The notes beneath the pieces are model-generated. The model saw nothing but the letters and a program-made list of their open reading frames with translations, had not been told where the DNA came from and ran no database searches. A DNA stretch of 64,000 nt from an uncultured Paracoccaceae bacterium (GTDB taxonomy: Bacteria; Pseudomonadota; Alphaproteobacteria; Rhodobacterales; Rhodobacteraceae): positions 310,001 to 374,000 of the forward strand of contig CANMDF010000002.1 in the NCBI GenBank assembly GCA_947496605.1, given 5' to 3'. Each line of letters begins with the position of its first letter. Position 1 is the first letter of the stretch. Shown here in pieces: positions 24,975 to 34,107 of this stretch. Position numbers and translations under genes: made by a program.

Positions 24975-25946
24975 TCATTGAACGGAACGCCATGCCGATG
25001 GTGAAGTCTCGAACCGTTTTCGAAATGCCCGACTAAATGCTTCTTTTGATGTATAACCCACTTGTTCGGAGATCGTTTCAATCGTGGCGCCCGAATACCT
25101 TAGCAACTGGGCTGCTTTGGCCAGCCGTAACTCTCGGAGGTAGGCGCCAGGTGCTTGTTTCATAACTTTTTCAAACTGCGCCACAAAGCTGGATCGTGAC
25201 ATTCCGCAAAGATGAGCGAGCGCTTCAATGTCCCAGTTGTGTGCTACATTTTCATGGATGGCAGTTGTGGCCCTGCTGATCCGTTCGTCTGTCGCACTTG
25301 CCAGCCAACCGGGGGCTGTCTCGGCCTCTTTTGCCCAGCGACGCAGGATTTGAACAAGCATCAGATCAAGCAGGCGTGACACCATGACGTTTGCGCCCGG
25401 GCGTTCACTGCGGGTCTCGTCAAGGATGATCTGGCAACTCATATCGAGCCAATCAATAGGATTTTGTTTGAGATCGCTTATGACGATAACGGGGGGCACT
25501 CCCCTGAGAACGCTTTCGGCCAAATCGCCATAAAATGAGAAGCTGCCCCAAAAGCATCGTGTGGTGTTACTTGTCCCATATTGGAGCGCATCGGGCATCC
25601 GGCTTTTTGCCATGGCCGCCGCAATCGGGGCGGGATTACCGCCACCGCCATAGTCAACCTCATGTGCGTGTCCTTGTAGTAAGAGCGCTAACTGATTGGC
25701 ACCAACTTTGACCGGGTCGGGTAAGCCTTCAACGCGGATGCTGATGTCACCATGTTCGACGATATGCAGACAAGGCATTGCATCTTGAAAGCTGATCGTC
25801 TGGGGCGCATCCGGTGCAATTACGAGGGCCTGTTCGCCATGCACATGGATGATGTCGAGTACTTCGGACAGCGTATCGCTCCGTTTCAGAGTGACGGCTG
25901 GTTGCTGATTTAGCTTCTCGGCTAGGTTTTCAGATGTCTCGGTCAT
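24975..25946 (-). CDS. AraC family transcriptional regulator
   Basis: A 323-residue regulator with an N-terminal cupin-like sensor (about 35-215, GHAHEVDYGGGGNP within) and a C-terminal double helix-turn-helix: WDIEALAHLCGMSRSSFVAQFEKVM and ETISEQVGYTSKEAFSRAFRKRF. Members with this sensor commonly control adjacent oxidoreductase or hydrolase genes. It is divergent from the hydrolase at 26007 with a 60-bp gap, so control of that gene is likely. Confidence 0.88.
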   Translation of the reverse strand: MTETSENLAEKLNQQPAVTLKRSDTLSEVLDIIHVHGEQALVIAPDAPQTISFQDAMPCLHIVEHGDISIRVEGLPDPVKVGANQLALLLQGHAHEVDYGGGGNPAPIAAAMAKSRMPDALQYGTSNTTRCFWGSFSFYGDLAESVLRGVPPVIVISDLKQNPIDWLDMSCQIILDETRSERPGANVMVSRLLDLMLVQILRRWAKEAETAPGWLASATDERISRATTAIHENVAHNWDIEALAHLCGMSRSSFVAQFEKVMKQAPGAYLRELRLAKAAQLLRYSGATIETISEQVGYTSKEAFSRAFRKRFETSPSAWRSVQ

Positions 25947-26006
25947 TCTCGGAATCCCTTACTCTGCGTAGTTTGCGACAAATTCTAGACGATGAGTAGG
26001 GACAAC

Positions 26007-26867
26007 ATGACTAAAACATCAAACATATCAGCACGCGAAGCCGCTGAAGTGAATGCCGCCAATGAAAGTGGTAAGCCGACAGTGGTTTTTATACATGGCC
26101 TCTGGCTTTTGGCCTCATCATGGCAGAACTGGGCCGATCTGTTTGAAAAGGCAGGATTTGCGACAGTGTCTGTTGGTTGGCCGGGTGACCCTGAGACCGT
26201 CGCGCAAGCCAATGCAAACTCTCAATCGATGGCGAAGCGATCCATTGCGGATGTTGCGGACCATTGCCAGGCCGTTGTCGAAAAACTGGATCGGAAACCG
26301 ATCTTGGTTGGACATTCTTTCGGGGGATTGATGGTGCAGATCCTTGCCGGGCGGGGACTTGCGGAGACCACGGTAGCGATTTCGCCTGCACCGTTCCGTG
26401 GTGTTCTGCCGCTGCCAATCTCGGTCTTGAAGGCCACGTTTCCGGTACTGTCCAACCCATTCAACCGTGGGCGCGCTGTTGCTTTGACTTACCCACAGTT
26501 CAAGTACGGGTTTGCCAATGCCATTGAGGATGCAGAGGCAAAAACGCTCTTTGAAGCCCATCATGTTCCTGCACCGGGTTTACCGCTGTTTCAGGCGGCG
26601 TTTGCAAATGTCATTCCTTGGACCCAAGCCAAGGTCAATACCCGCGCGGCAGATCGTGGGCCGCTGTTGGTCGTTTCTGCCGAGAGAGATCACACAGTGC
26701 CCCTATCGATTTCGCGGGCCAGTTACCGTTTGCAACGAAAGAACGTTGGTTTGACAGAGCTCGTTGAAATGAAAGGGGCAGGGCACTCGTTGGTTTTTGA
26801 CAGCGGATGGAAAGCCGTCGCGCAAACTGCTCTAGATTTCATCGCACGTACGCAAAGCACAAGGTGA
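26007..26867 (+). CDS. Alpha/beta hydrolase, probable target of the divergent AraC regulator
   Basis: A 286-residue hydrolase from ATG 26007, which has TAGGG upstream; an ATG at 25992 has no ribosome site. Core motifs: VVFIHGLWLLASSW, nucleophile elbow GHSFGG (Ser near residue 107), SAERDHTVP for the acid and GAGHSLVFD for the histidine. No signal peptide. Similar enzymes are called non-heme chloroperoxidase-like or lipase-like hydrolases. A short TCAATTG...CAATTGA dyad follows the gene at 26910-26938. Confidence 0.83.
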   Translation: MTKTSNISAREAAEVNAANESGKPTVVFIHGLWLLASSWQNWADLFEKAGFATVSVGWPGDPETVAQANANSQSMAKRSIADVADHCQAVVEKLDRKPILVGHSFGGLMVQILAGRGLAETTVAISPAPFRGVLPLPISVLKATFPVLSNPFNRGRAVALTYPQFKYGFANAIEDAEAKTLFEAHHVPAPGLPLFQAAFANVIPWTQAKVNTRAADRGPLLVVSAERDHTVPLSISRASYRLQRKNVGLTELVEMKGAGHSLVFDSGWKAVAQTALDFIARTQSTR

Positions 26868-27016
26868 ACTATACTGTGATGGGTAAAATCATGTTGATCG
26901 GAACCTCTATCAATTGGGTGTTTGAAATGCGCAATTGATCGCCCCTTCGATGCAGCCCCCTTTCCCTTCACCCAGCCACAAGGTAAAGGGGCGCATCTGT
27001 CACAAGGAGCAGCCAA

Positions 27017-28039
27017 ATGGGCTATCGAATCGTCGTCGTGGGCGCCACTGGGAATGTGGGCCGCGAAATGTTGAACATCCTCGCAGAGCGGGCCTTCCCG
27101 GTTGACGAGTTGGCCGTGCTGGCCAGCCGGAAATCGCTGGGCACAGAAGTGAGCTTTGGCGAGAAAACACTGACGACGAAAGACCTTGATACCTTTGATT
27201 TCACGGGCTGGGATATGGCGTTGTTTGCCGTTGGCTCGGACGCCACCAAGATTTATGCGCCCAAGGCTGCGAAAGCGGGCTGTGTGGTCATCGATAACTC
27301 GTCTTTGTATCGCTATGATCAGGACGTTCCTTTGATCGTGCCAGAGGTGAACGCTGATGCGATCCACGGCTATGCAAAGAAAAACATCATTGCGAACCCC
27401 AATTGTTCGACCGCACAGATGGTTGTTGCACTGAAGCCTTTGCATGACCGCGCCACCATTAAGCGTGTTGTCGTCAGCACCTATCAATCCGTTTCCGGCG
27501 CTGGCAAAGGCGGCATTGATGAGCTGTGGGACCAGACCAAGTCGATGTATAACCCCACCGACGACAAACCGCCCAAGCAGTTTACCAAGCAGATCGCCTT
27601 TAACGTCATTCCGCATATCGACAAGTTCATGGATAGCGGTGAGACGAAAGAAGAGTGGAAGATGGTCGCCGAGACCAAAAAGATCGTTGATCCCAAGATC
27701 AAGGTCACGGCCACTTGCGTACGCGTGCCAGTGTTCGTCGGCCATTCCGAGGCTGTGAATATCGAGTTTGAAGACTTTCTGGATGAGGATGAGGCCCGCG
27801 ATATCCTGCGTGAGGCGCCAGGTGTCATGGTCATCGATAAGCGTGAAGACGGTGGTTATGTCACCCCTGTTGAATGCGTCGGTGATTTTGCGACGTTCAT
27901 CAGCCGTATCCGTCAGGACAGCACGATTGATAACGGTCTGAACCTATGGTGTGTGTCTGACAACCTGCGCAAAGGTGCGGCCTTGAATGCGGTGCAGATT
28001 GCAGAGCTGTTGGGACGTGAGTGCCTGAAGAAGGGCTGA
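27017..28039 (+). CDS. asd: Aspartate-semialdehyde dehydrogenase
   Basis: NADPH-dependent enzyme of lysine, threonine and methionine synthesis, and of diaminopimelate for peptidoglycan; 340 residues. N-terminal GATGNVGREMLNIL binds the cofactor; the catalytic Cys is in ANPNCSTAQM (about residue 132), and the substrate-binding RVPVFVGHSEAVNIEF block near 235-250 carries the catalytic His. AAGGAG lies just before ATG 27017. Monocistronic with its own terminator. Confidence 0.97.
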   Translation: MGYRIVVVGATGNVGREMLNILAERAFPVDELAVLASRKSLGTEVSFGEKTLTTKDLDTFDFTGWDMALFAVGSDATKIYAPKAAKAGCVVIDNSSLYRYDQDVPLIVPEVNADAIHGYAKKNIIANPNCSTAQMVVALKPLHDRATIKRVVVSTYQSVSGAGKGGIDELWDQTKSMYNPTDDKPPKQFTKQIAFNVIPHIDKFMDSGETKEEWKMVAETKKIVDPKIKVTATCVRVPVFVGHSEAVNIEFEDFLDEDEARDILREAPGVMVIDKREDGGYVTPVECVGDFATFISRIRQDSTIDNGLNLWCVSDNLRKGAALNAVQIAELLGRECLKKG

Positions 28040-28060
28040 GTTTTGCCTGAATGAACTTTG

Positions 28061-28091
28061 AAAGGGGCGTCCTGCGCGGGCGCCCTTTTTG
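28061..28091 (+). terminator. Intrinsic terminator of asd
   Basis: AAAGGGGCG pairs with CGCCCTTT (one bulged G) around a short GC-rich loop and runs into five T. It lies 21 bp after the asd stop. Confidence 0.85.
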
Positions 28092-28144
28092 CATTCTTGG
28101 TTTGATAATATTGGAAAGACTGGCGAACAGGATAGGATGCCCCC

Positions 28145-28609
28145 ATGCGACGGTTAATTTTTGGAACAATCACACATGGCATAGCGGTGGCCGCGGGCTT
28201 TGCTTTGGGCGTTTATCTGTTGCCCATCCTTACTGCCCCGCCGTCCCCTGATGAAGCCACCTTAGAAGCAATGGCGCAGGACGCGATCTATACAGCCGAG
28301 ATCGTTGAGGACTTGCGCGGCAATGATTTTTTGCATTGGGGTAAGGGCACGATCAGCCTGACCCAAGGTCAAATCGTGCATACAGGCGAGCTGGCCCCTG
28401 GGCCGGACTATATGGTCTATCTGACCCCTGCTTTTGTTGAACATGAGGATGAATTCGCAAAAGCAGACAGTGTCGTGATTGGATCTGTGAAGACCTTCAA
28501 GGGTTTCGCGCTCGATATCCCCGAAGGTGTTGATTTGGAGGCCTACACATCAGTGGTGATCTGGTGTGAGGCATTTTCCGAATTCATCGCAGCGGCCCAA
28601 TATCGTTGA
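28145..28609 (+). CDS. DM13 domain protein, membrane-anchored
   Basis: A 154-residue protein with one N-terminal hydrophobic helix (about 8-28) acting as signal or anchor and a DM13 domain from about residue 62 onward: GKGTISLTQG, PGPDYMVYLTP, IGSVKTFKGFALDIPEGVDL, and the hallmark SVVIWCEAFSEFIAAAQ near the end. DM13 domains are thought to take part in extracytoplasmic redox, using the conserved Cys in VIWC. The target is unknown. Confidence 0.85.
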   Translation: MRRLIFGTITHGIAVAAGFALGVYLLPILTAPPSPDEATLEAMAQDAIYTAEIVEDLRGNDFLHWGKGTISLTQGQIVHTGELAPGPDYMVYLTPAFVEHEDEFAKADSVVIGSVKTFKGFALDIPEGVDLEAYTSVVIWCEAFSEFIAAAQYR

Positions 28610-28725
28610 GCCTTTAATTGGGTTTTTTGTGTGCTTGAAGAAAAATTGATGGATCACCCAAGGATCGCCCCCGCAGATCCGTCAAACCCTGTATAACGAT
28701 ATGCAACATATGCAGGAGACCATTC

Positions 28726-30390
28726 ATGTTTCGCTTCTTTTTGACCACCAGCTTGATCGCCCTCGCGGCCCCATCGTTTGCTGACACATTCACCGCGCAG
28801 GCCCGTGTCGATACGGTGACGATCTATCCCGGTCTGGCCACGGTTACCCGGCAGGTCACTTTGGATTTACCGGCCGGCCAGCATGAGATTATCGTGCCCG
28901 GTATGCCCCAAGGCTTGGCCACCGAGGGCCTGCGGCTGGCTGCCCCTGCGGGCACCCAAGTTGGAGCAGTGAATTTGGCGTTTGATCGCTTGCCTGTGAC
29001 CCCGGATCAATCGGCCCCCGAGATTGTTGCCGCCCGTGATGAGGTTGAGCGCCTTGAGGCCGTGTTGCGCGATCGCGCCGCTGAGATCGCCCAAATCAGG
29101 TTGCGTGTACAGGCTGCGGATGAACAGATCGCGTTCTTGCAAAGCCTGTCACAGGCCAGTGCGGGCGAGGCGCTGACGGCTGCATCCGTGGCAGATATTC
29201 GCGCGTTGGCGCAGATGGTGGGGTCCGAGACTTTGGTCGCGCGTGAGGCTGCTTTTGTCGCCGAGCAAGAGGCGAAGGCGGCTGAATTGGCCCGCAAAGA
29301 TGATGTCGAGGCATTGCAGGATGCCCAGCAAGCCTTGGCCGCTTTGTTGCAACCCGCGCAGGATGGTTCGGTTCTGACGTTCACTTTGGCAGTGGCCGAG
29401 CCGGGCGAAGTGACCGTGGATGTGAGTTCGGTAGAGGGGTTTGCTAATTGGTCGCCGGTCTATGACATGCGCTTAACGACAGGCGATGATGCGGCCTTGG
29501 ATATTGACCGTGCGGTCGTGATCAGCCAGCAAACTGGTCAGGATTGGGATGATGTGCAGCTGATCTTGTCTACGGCCCGTCCGGGTGAGCAAACAGGCCC
29601 CAGCGGCGTTTGGGCCCCTTTGCGCCGGATCATTTCCGAGGATGCGTTAGAGCGCGAACGCGGTGTCGTTATGATGTCGGACAGCGTGCAAAGCTTGTCC
29701 CGTGCGATGATTGGTGAGGCAACCGAAGAGGTCATGGCAGCGTCGGCCCCGATGACGGCGCAGGCTGATTTCAGTGGTGCAACGGTGACTTATATCTATC
29801 CGGGCCGCGTCGATATCCGCAACGGTGTTGAGGATTTGCGCCTGCCTTTGGACACGCTGAACTTTGACGCAGATGTCTGGGCCGAAGCCGTCCCAAGCCG
29901 AGATCAGATTGCCTACCGCATGGCTGAGTTTACCAATGATACTGGCGAAGTGATGCTGCCGGGCCAAGCGCTTGTCTTTGCGGATGGTACGATGATCGGG
30001 TTTAGCCAATTGCCCCTTTTGGCCGCGGGTGCGGACACAGAGATGGGCTTTGGACCATTGGATGGTTTGCGCCTGACCCGTGCTGTTCCCAACAAATCCG
30101 AAGGTGATGTTGGTGTCTTTACAACAACCAACCAGTTGACCGAACAGGCTGTGATGACTGTCGAAAACCTGACCGGGCAGGATTGGGACGTGAAACTGCG
30201 CGATGCAATCCCGTATTCAGAGCAGGATGATCTTGAGGTGGAATTCACCGCCAGCCCTGCCGTTACCCGCACCAACCCAGATGGGATGCGTGGTATTCTG
30301 GAATGGGATCTGGATTTGGCCGCTGGGGATCAGCAAAGCGTCACGTTAGAGTATCAGCTGAAATGGCCCAGCGGATTTGTTCTCAGATAG
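28726..30390 (+). CDS. MuiA-type DUF4139 protein, secreted
   Basis: A 554-residue exported protein with a clean signal peptide (cleavage near SFA-D at residue 19). Order: N-terminal DUF4140-like strand region (VDTVTIYPGLATVTRQV), a coiled coil at about 100-205 rich in Glu/Ala/Gln, then DUF4139 with FANWSPVYDMRL and the closing GILEWDLDLAAGDQQSVTLEYQLKWP. The family is called mucoidy inhibitor A; its biochemical role is unknown. AGGAG precedes ATG 28726. A single-gene unit. Confidence 0.85.
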   Translation: MFRFFLTTSLIALAAPSFADTFTAQARVDTVTIYPGLATVTRQVTLDLPAGQHEIIVPGMPQGLATEGLRLAAPAGTQVGAVNLAFDRLPVTPDQSAPEIVAARDEVERLEAVLRDRAAEIAQIRLRVQAADEQIAFLQSLSQASAGEALTAASVADIRALAQMVGSETLVAREAAFVAEQEAKAAELARKDDVEALQDAQQALAALLQPAQDGSVLTFTLAVAEPGEVTVDVSSVEGFANWSPVYDMRLTTGDDAALDIDRAVVISQQTGQDWDDVQLILSTARPGEQTGPSGVWAPLRRIISEDALERERGVVMMSDSVQSLSRAMIGEATEEVMAASAPMTAQADFSGATVTYIYPGRVDIRNGVEDLRLPLDTLNFDADVWAEAVPSRDQIAYRMAEFTNDTGEVMLPGQALVFADGTMIGFSQLPLLAAGADTEMGFGPLDGLRLTRAVPNKSEGDVGVFTTTNQLTEQAVMTVENLTGQDWDVKLRDAIPYSEQDDLEVEFTASPAVTRTNPDGMRGILEWDLDLAAGDQQSVTLEYQLKWPSGFVLR

Positions 30391-30512
30391 ACCGGCAAAA
30401 TGCGTCCATATGTTCGCCGCATTTACGCCCCAGAGCCCCATTAACCAAGATTGGGTAAGCCGCCTTTTGGCGTGAAAGGCTGATTCTGGGTGCAGTAGAT
30501 GGGTGACATAGT

Positions 30513-31040
30513 TTGAACACGCGATTGAATCCGAAAGGTCTGGAAGAGCTGGTGCACCAGTCGAATGTGCCAGTCGTTGTCGCGGATGCGTCTTTGCCGG
30601 ACGCTCCGCTGACGATCATCAATGCGGCGTTTTCGGAAATGACGGGGTATTCCAGCACTGAAATGCTGGGCAAGAACTGTCGGTTCCTGCAGCCTGCGAC
30701 CGGTGCTGGTCCGGTGACCCAGCGCATTCGCGGGTTCTTGGCAGATGACACACAAGAGCAAAGCCAGTTTATCGTCCCGAATGCCCGCAAAGACGGCACC
30801 CGGTTTTTGAATTTGTTGCTTCTCACAAAGCTCATGCACCCGCAGCGGGCCCCGCTGATCATTGGGTCACAGTTTGATATCACTAGTCGGTCTACGAAGG
30901 AATTGACGACCTACAATGCGTCTTTGCGCTATGACATGCGTTTGATCGAAAAATTGGTAAAGCACGCTGGACGGCGCATGCCCCCGCCTGATGAAGCGCT
31001 CGCAGATAGTCTGGAACGCATTTCTGAACTTGAGTTTTGA
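30513..31040 (+). CDS. Short LOV blue-light photoreceptor
   Basis: A 175-residue LOV-PAS protein. The flavin site is canonical: GKNCRFLQ puts the adduct-forming cysteine at residue 56, and Asn90 (VPNARKDGT), Asn100 (FLNLLLL) and Gln120 (GSQFDIT) contact FMN. After the LOV core (about 12-125) only a short helical tail follows, with no kinase, GGDEF or DNA-binding domain, so it is a 'short LOV' protein whose signal must pass through its own dimer or a partner. The start is uncertain: TTG 30513 is used here without a strong ribosome site, and GTG at 30567 is in frame. Single gene. Confidence 0.9.
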   Translation: MNTRLNPKGLEELVHQSNVPVVVADASLPDAPLTIINAAFSEMTGYSSTEMLGKNCRFLQPATGAGPVTQRIRGFLADDTQEQSQFIVPNARKDGTRFLNLLLLTKLMHPQRAPLIIGSQFDITSRSTKELTTYNASLRYDMRLIEKLVKHAGRRMPPPDEALADSLERISELEF

Positions 31041-31059
31041 TCGGGAAAAGCGTCTGTCG

Positions 31060-31344
31060 TTAGTTTGACGGCATGAACCTGCGTTTTATCCAAGCTGTCG
31101 CCCCCCACATCAGACCCAGCAGAAGAACGACGAGCCCGAACAGAACCACGTTTGAGCCGATGCGGGAATGGTAGCGCCAGTTCGCATAGACCTCTGGTGA
31201 TGGGTCCTGATAGGGGATGCCTGCGAAGATCATATCGTACACAAACCCACCGACACAGATTGCAAGACCTATCAGGATAAAGACACGGGGTTTGAACACT
31301 TTCATAGCGTCAGCATAGGCGCGAAGTTGCGAAACGGAAGCCAT
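31060..31344 (-). CDS. Small two-helix membrane protein
   Basis: A 94-residue protein with hydrophobic helices at about residues 19-36 and 61-80 and a basic C-terminus. Starts at 31344 or 31305 both fit; neither has a clear ribosome site. An extension to 31440 would run into the start of the divergent oxidase and is not preferred. No known domain. Confidence 0.5.
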   Translation of the reverse strand: MASVSQLRAYADAMKVFKPRVFILIGLAICVGGFVYDMIFAGIPYQDPSPEVYANWRYHSRIGSNVVLFGLVVLLLGLMWGATAWIKRRFMPSN

Positions 31345-31420
31345 GTTGAGATGCGGCTGGCTGACAAGGCTTGCTTCAGCGCGGTTTTCGGCATCTTGTC
31401 GCTGAAAAGTGGTGATCCCT

Positions 31421-32665
31421 ATGACCTCAGACCCCATCATTGTTATCGGTGCCGGTATGTGCGGTGTTTCAACTGCAATCTGGCTGCAGCGTGCTGGTCA
31501 TGAGGTGATCTTAATGGATAAGGGTGCGCCCGGCATGGGCGCCTCTTATGGGAATGCGGGGTTGTTGGCGCAATGGGCTGTGGCCCCGGTGACATCGCCT
31601 GCACTGTGGCGGGATGCGCCAAAGCTTTTGCTGAACCCCAATAGCCCGTTGTTCATGAAATGGGCCTATTTCCCAAAGTTGCTGCCTTGGTTGGCCCGGT
31701 ATATGTCGCATGCCAATGATGCGGCCACACAGCGGATCGTTTTTAACCTCATCCCCATCCTTACCGATGCGGTCGATCAGCACAAATCGCTAGTGCGTGG
31801 CACTGCGTTGGAGCATTGGATCAGCGACAGTAAGTTCAGTTATGCCTATACGTCCCAAGCCCATTTTGAGGCCGACGCCTATGCGTGGCGGATGAAAGAG
31901 CGCGCAGGGTTTGTGCCGCAGATTATCACGGGTCGCGATGTGCAGGATTGCGAGCCGATCCTTGGCCCAAATGTGCAATGTCTGGCCGTGTTGGAAGGGC
32001 AAGGCCATATCACGGACCCTGGCCAGTACATCACTGAATTGACCGCCTACTTTACCAAGCAAGGCGGGCGTTTTGTGCAGGCCGAGGTGCGTGATCTGCA
32101 AAAGCGGGACGGGCATATCTATCAGATCGAAACTGATCAGGGGGTCTTTGCCTGTGCGAAGGCCGTCATCACTGCTGGCATTTGGTCGAAAGAACTGATG
32201 AAGAAACTGGGTTTGTCGGTCCCGTTGGAAACCGAGCGCGGCTATCACGTGATTTTTGAAAGCCCATCCCAGATGCCCCGCAACCCGATGATGGTGACAG
32301 CGGGCAAGTTCGGGGTGAACCCGATGGATATGGGACTGCGCTGTGCAGGCACGGTTGAGTTGGGGGATCATTACGCAGGGCCAAGCAAGGCGCCAGTGGC
32401 CTTGCTGAAACGCTATGCCAAGGCGGCTTTTCCTGACCTGACCTATTCAGGCACGCAGGAATGGATGGGGTTTCGCCCTTCGACGCCTGACAGTGTGCCT
32501 TTGATTGGGCAGTTGGGGCAGTCTGGCATTTACACTGGGTTTGGTCATCAGCATGTGGGGCTGACGGCGGGGCCTAAGACTGGGCGTTTAATTGCGCAAA
32601 TGATTGATGGGCAGCCGCCGAACATTGATATGACCCCTTATGCGCCAGAGCGGTATACGGGGTAG
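31421..32665 (+). CDS. D-amino-acid dehydrogenase (DadA-like) FAD oxidoreductase
   Basis: A 414-residue flavoprotein of the DAO family. N-terminal Rossmann motif IIVIGAGMCGVSTAIWLQRAGHEVILMDKG binds FAD; the GMGASYGNAGLLA segment near residue 45 and the C-terminal GFGHQHVGLTAGPKTGRLIA block match DadA-type membrane-linked dehydrogenases that turn D-amino acids into 2-oxoacids. With no dadX partner the substrate range is open; D-alanine, other D-amino acids or hydroxyproline-type compounds are possible. Start ATG 31421. Confidence 0.75.
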   Translation: MTSDPIIVIGAGMCGVSTAIWLQRAGHEVILMDKGAPGMGASYGNAGLLAQWAVAPVTSPALWRDAPKLLLNPNSPLFMKWAYFPKLLPWLARYMSHANDAATQRIVFNLIPILTDAVDQHKSLVRGTALEHWISDSKFSYAYTSQAHFEADAYAWRMKERAGFVPQIITGRDVQDCEPILGPNVQCLAVLEGQGHITDPGQYITELTAYFTKQGGRFVQAEVRDLQKRDGHIYQIETDQGVFACAKAVITAGIWSKELMKKLGLSVPLETERGYHVIFESPSQMPRNPMMVTAGKFGVNPMDMGLRCAGTVELGDHYAGPSKAPVALLKRYAKAAFPDLTYSGTQEWMGFRPSTPDSVPLIGQLGQSGIYTGFGHQHVGLTAGPKTGRLIAQMIDGQPPNIDMTPYAPERYTG

Positions 32666-32678
32666 GGTGCTTTCGGGC

Positions 32679-33497
32679 TTAGCCCATCAGAAAGCTGGTC
32701 AGTGCCGTCAGCACGCGATCAGGCGCTTCAAGTTGTGGTAAGTGCCCAACGCCAGCAAGTGTTTCAAAGCCTGCGTCTGGCATCAGACCATGCAAGGCGC
32801 GGCCACGGTCTAGTGGGATCCAAGGGTCATCTTCGCCCCAAAGGATGTGGACCGGGCAGCGCATCTGGCCAAACAGAGGTTCGACCTCGGCAGTGTAGCG
32901 TTCCTCGGCTTGGGCGAACTGGCGGTAGAAACTGATGCGTCCGTCTTCGGTGGTCCAGGGCGCGATGAGTGCGTCTAGATCTTCTTTATTGATTGGTGAA
33001 ACCAATGCCCCCTCAATATAGGCCTGTGCCACCGCCTTATGAATGTGTGGCGGCAGACCAGCGAAAGCGTCAACATGCTGCCCAACATGATCAAAGAACG
33101 CCGATCCCCACGGCCGCATCGCCACGACATTCATCAACACCAATCGGTCAAATTCGCAGCCGTGCAACAAATGCGCGCGCAGCGTTGTGGCCCCGCCAAA
33201 GTCATGCGCAATGACGCGGGGGCGGTCCAGTTCCCAATGTGCGAGCATAAAGGCGAAGATTTCGCCCTGAACATCGAGGCCGGTACGTTGTTCGGGTTGC
33301 TTTTCGGACTTCCCATATCCGGGCATGTCATACCAATAGACGGTGAATTGCTGCGCGAGTGTGGGGATGACACGGTGCCAGCTATAGGACGACCATGGCC
33401 AACCATGCGCGAGCACAAGTGCCGGACCAGTGCCTGCGCTGCCCCACGCGACGGTGCCTGCGGGGGTGGCTGTGGTTTGGTTACACGTCCAGATCAT
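32679..33497 (-). CDS. Alpha/beta hydrolase with aspartate nucleophile (haloalkane/fluoroacetate dehalogenase or epoxide hydrolase type)
   Basis: A 272-residue hydrolase. The nucleophile elbow reads AHDFGG (Asp near residue 98), not G-x-S-x-G, which marks the haloalkane dehalogenase, haloacetate dehalogenase and epoxide hydrolase group that forms an aspartyl-ester intermediate. HGWPWSSYSWH near 31-41 gives the oxyanion region (HGWP), the cap domain follows (about 120-200), then ILWGEDDPWIP for the acid and GVGHLPQLEAPD for the His. Cannot separate dehalogenase from epoxide hydrolase by eye. Confidence 0.75.
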   Translation of the reverse strand: MIWTCNQTTATPAGTVAWGSAGTGPALVLAHGWPWSSYSWHRVIPTLAQQFTVYWYDMPGYGKSEKQPEQRTGLDVQGEIFAFMLAHWELDRPRVIAHDFGGATTLRAHLLHGCEFDRLVLMNVVAMRPWGSAFFDHVGQHVDAFAGLPPHIHKAVAQAYIEGALVSPINKEDLDALIAPWTTEDGRISFYRQFAQAEERYTAEVEPLFGQMRCPVHILWGEDDPWIPLDRGRALHGLMPDAGFETLAGVGHLPQLEAPDRVLTALTSFLMG

Positions 33498-33548
33498 TCA
33501 GATACGCTGCCTCATGCGGGTGCATCACTTAAGCAAAACTTGTCCCCT

Positions 33549-34052
33549 TTATCCAGCAAGAAGGGCCTCTCGTTTCGTTTGCATCGGCAGAATCAAACCC
33601 CATTCGGTTTCTTGCGGCGGACCAAAGACGTCAAACCCAAGCTTGCGATAAACCGCAATCGCGCGTGCATTGTCAGGGTGTGGGTCTGTCGCAATGACGG
33701 GTGCGCCTGCATCAAAAAGCACCTGTATACGGGCCGCGATGAAGGCTGATCCGTGCCCTTGCCCCAACTTGCTCTCATCACCGATATATTGGTCAATCCC
33801 GCGGGCCCCTTTTGGCAGTTGCGCGAAGTGGTGATTGTCCCAGCCATGCACGGTGTAGTCTTGCATAAAGGCAAAGGGCTGATCGTTTTGTGAAACGATC
33901 CAACGCGCAACGCGGGGATCATCGAGCGTGTTGTCACCATGGGGTTCATCCGAGCCCCACCATTCCTGTACATGTGGCATGGATTGCCATGACGCGAGCA
34001 GGTCGCGGTCATCTGCCGTCACTTTGCGAAAGACGTATTTGGTCAGCTTCAT
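33549..34052 (-). CDS. GNAT N-acetyltransferase, AAC(6')-like
   Basis: A 167-residue acetyltransferase from the ATG at 34052-34050. The sequence GARGIDQYIGDESKLGQGHG (residues about 85-104) and TDPHPDNARAIAVYRKLGFDV (123-143) closely follow the layout of aminoglycoside 6'-N-acetyltransferases and the siderophore-type IucB-like acetyltransferases. Environmental homologues of this type usually have unknown substrates, so resistance should not be assumed. Confidence 0.78.
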   Translation of the reverse strand: MKLTKYVFRKVTADDRDLLASWQSMPHVQEWWGSDEPHGDNTLDDPRVARWIVSQNDQPFAFMQDYTVHGWDNHHFAQLPKGARGIDQYIGDESKLGQGHGSAFIAARIQVLFDAGAPVIATDPHPDNARAIAVYRKLGFDVFGPPQETEWGLILPMQTKREALLAG

Positions 34053-34073
34053 GCAAGACCTATAGCATGCAGG

Positions 34074-34102
34074 CAAAAAAAGGGCCCCCTTAGGGACCCT
34101 TT
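34074..34102 (-). terminator. Intrinsic terminator of the ETF-QO gene
   Basis: On the minus strand AAAGGGTCCC, a short loop, GGGCCCTTTTTT: a 9- to 10-pair stem with one mismatch, followed by a T run. It begins six bases after the ETF-QO stop. Confidence 0.85.
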
Positions 34103-34107
34103 GTCAT

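Noticed and set aside
26910..26938. TCAATTG...CAATTGA dyad after the hydrolase gene as an attachment site or operator
   Set aside because: Seven-base arms with a 15-bp spacer in AT-rich DNA are weak evidence; no T run and no neighbouring mobile gene.
33549..34052. Aminoglycoside resistance gene
   Set aside because: Layout is AAC(6')-like, but chromosomal environmental GNAT proteins of this type usually have other substrates and there is no mobile context.
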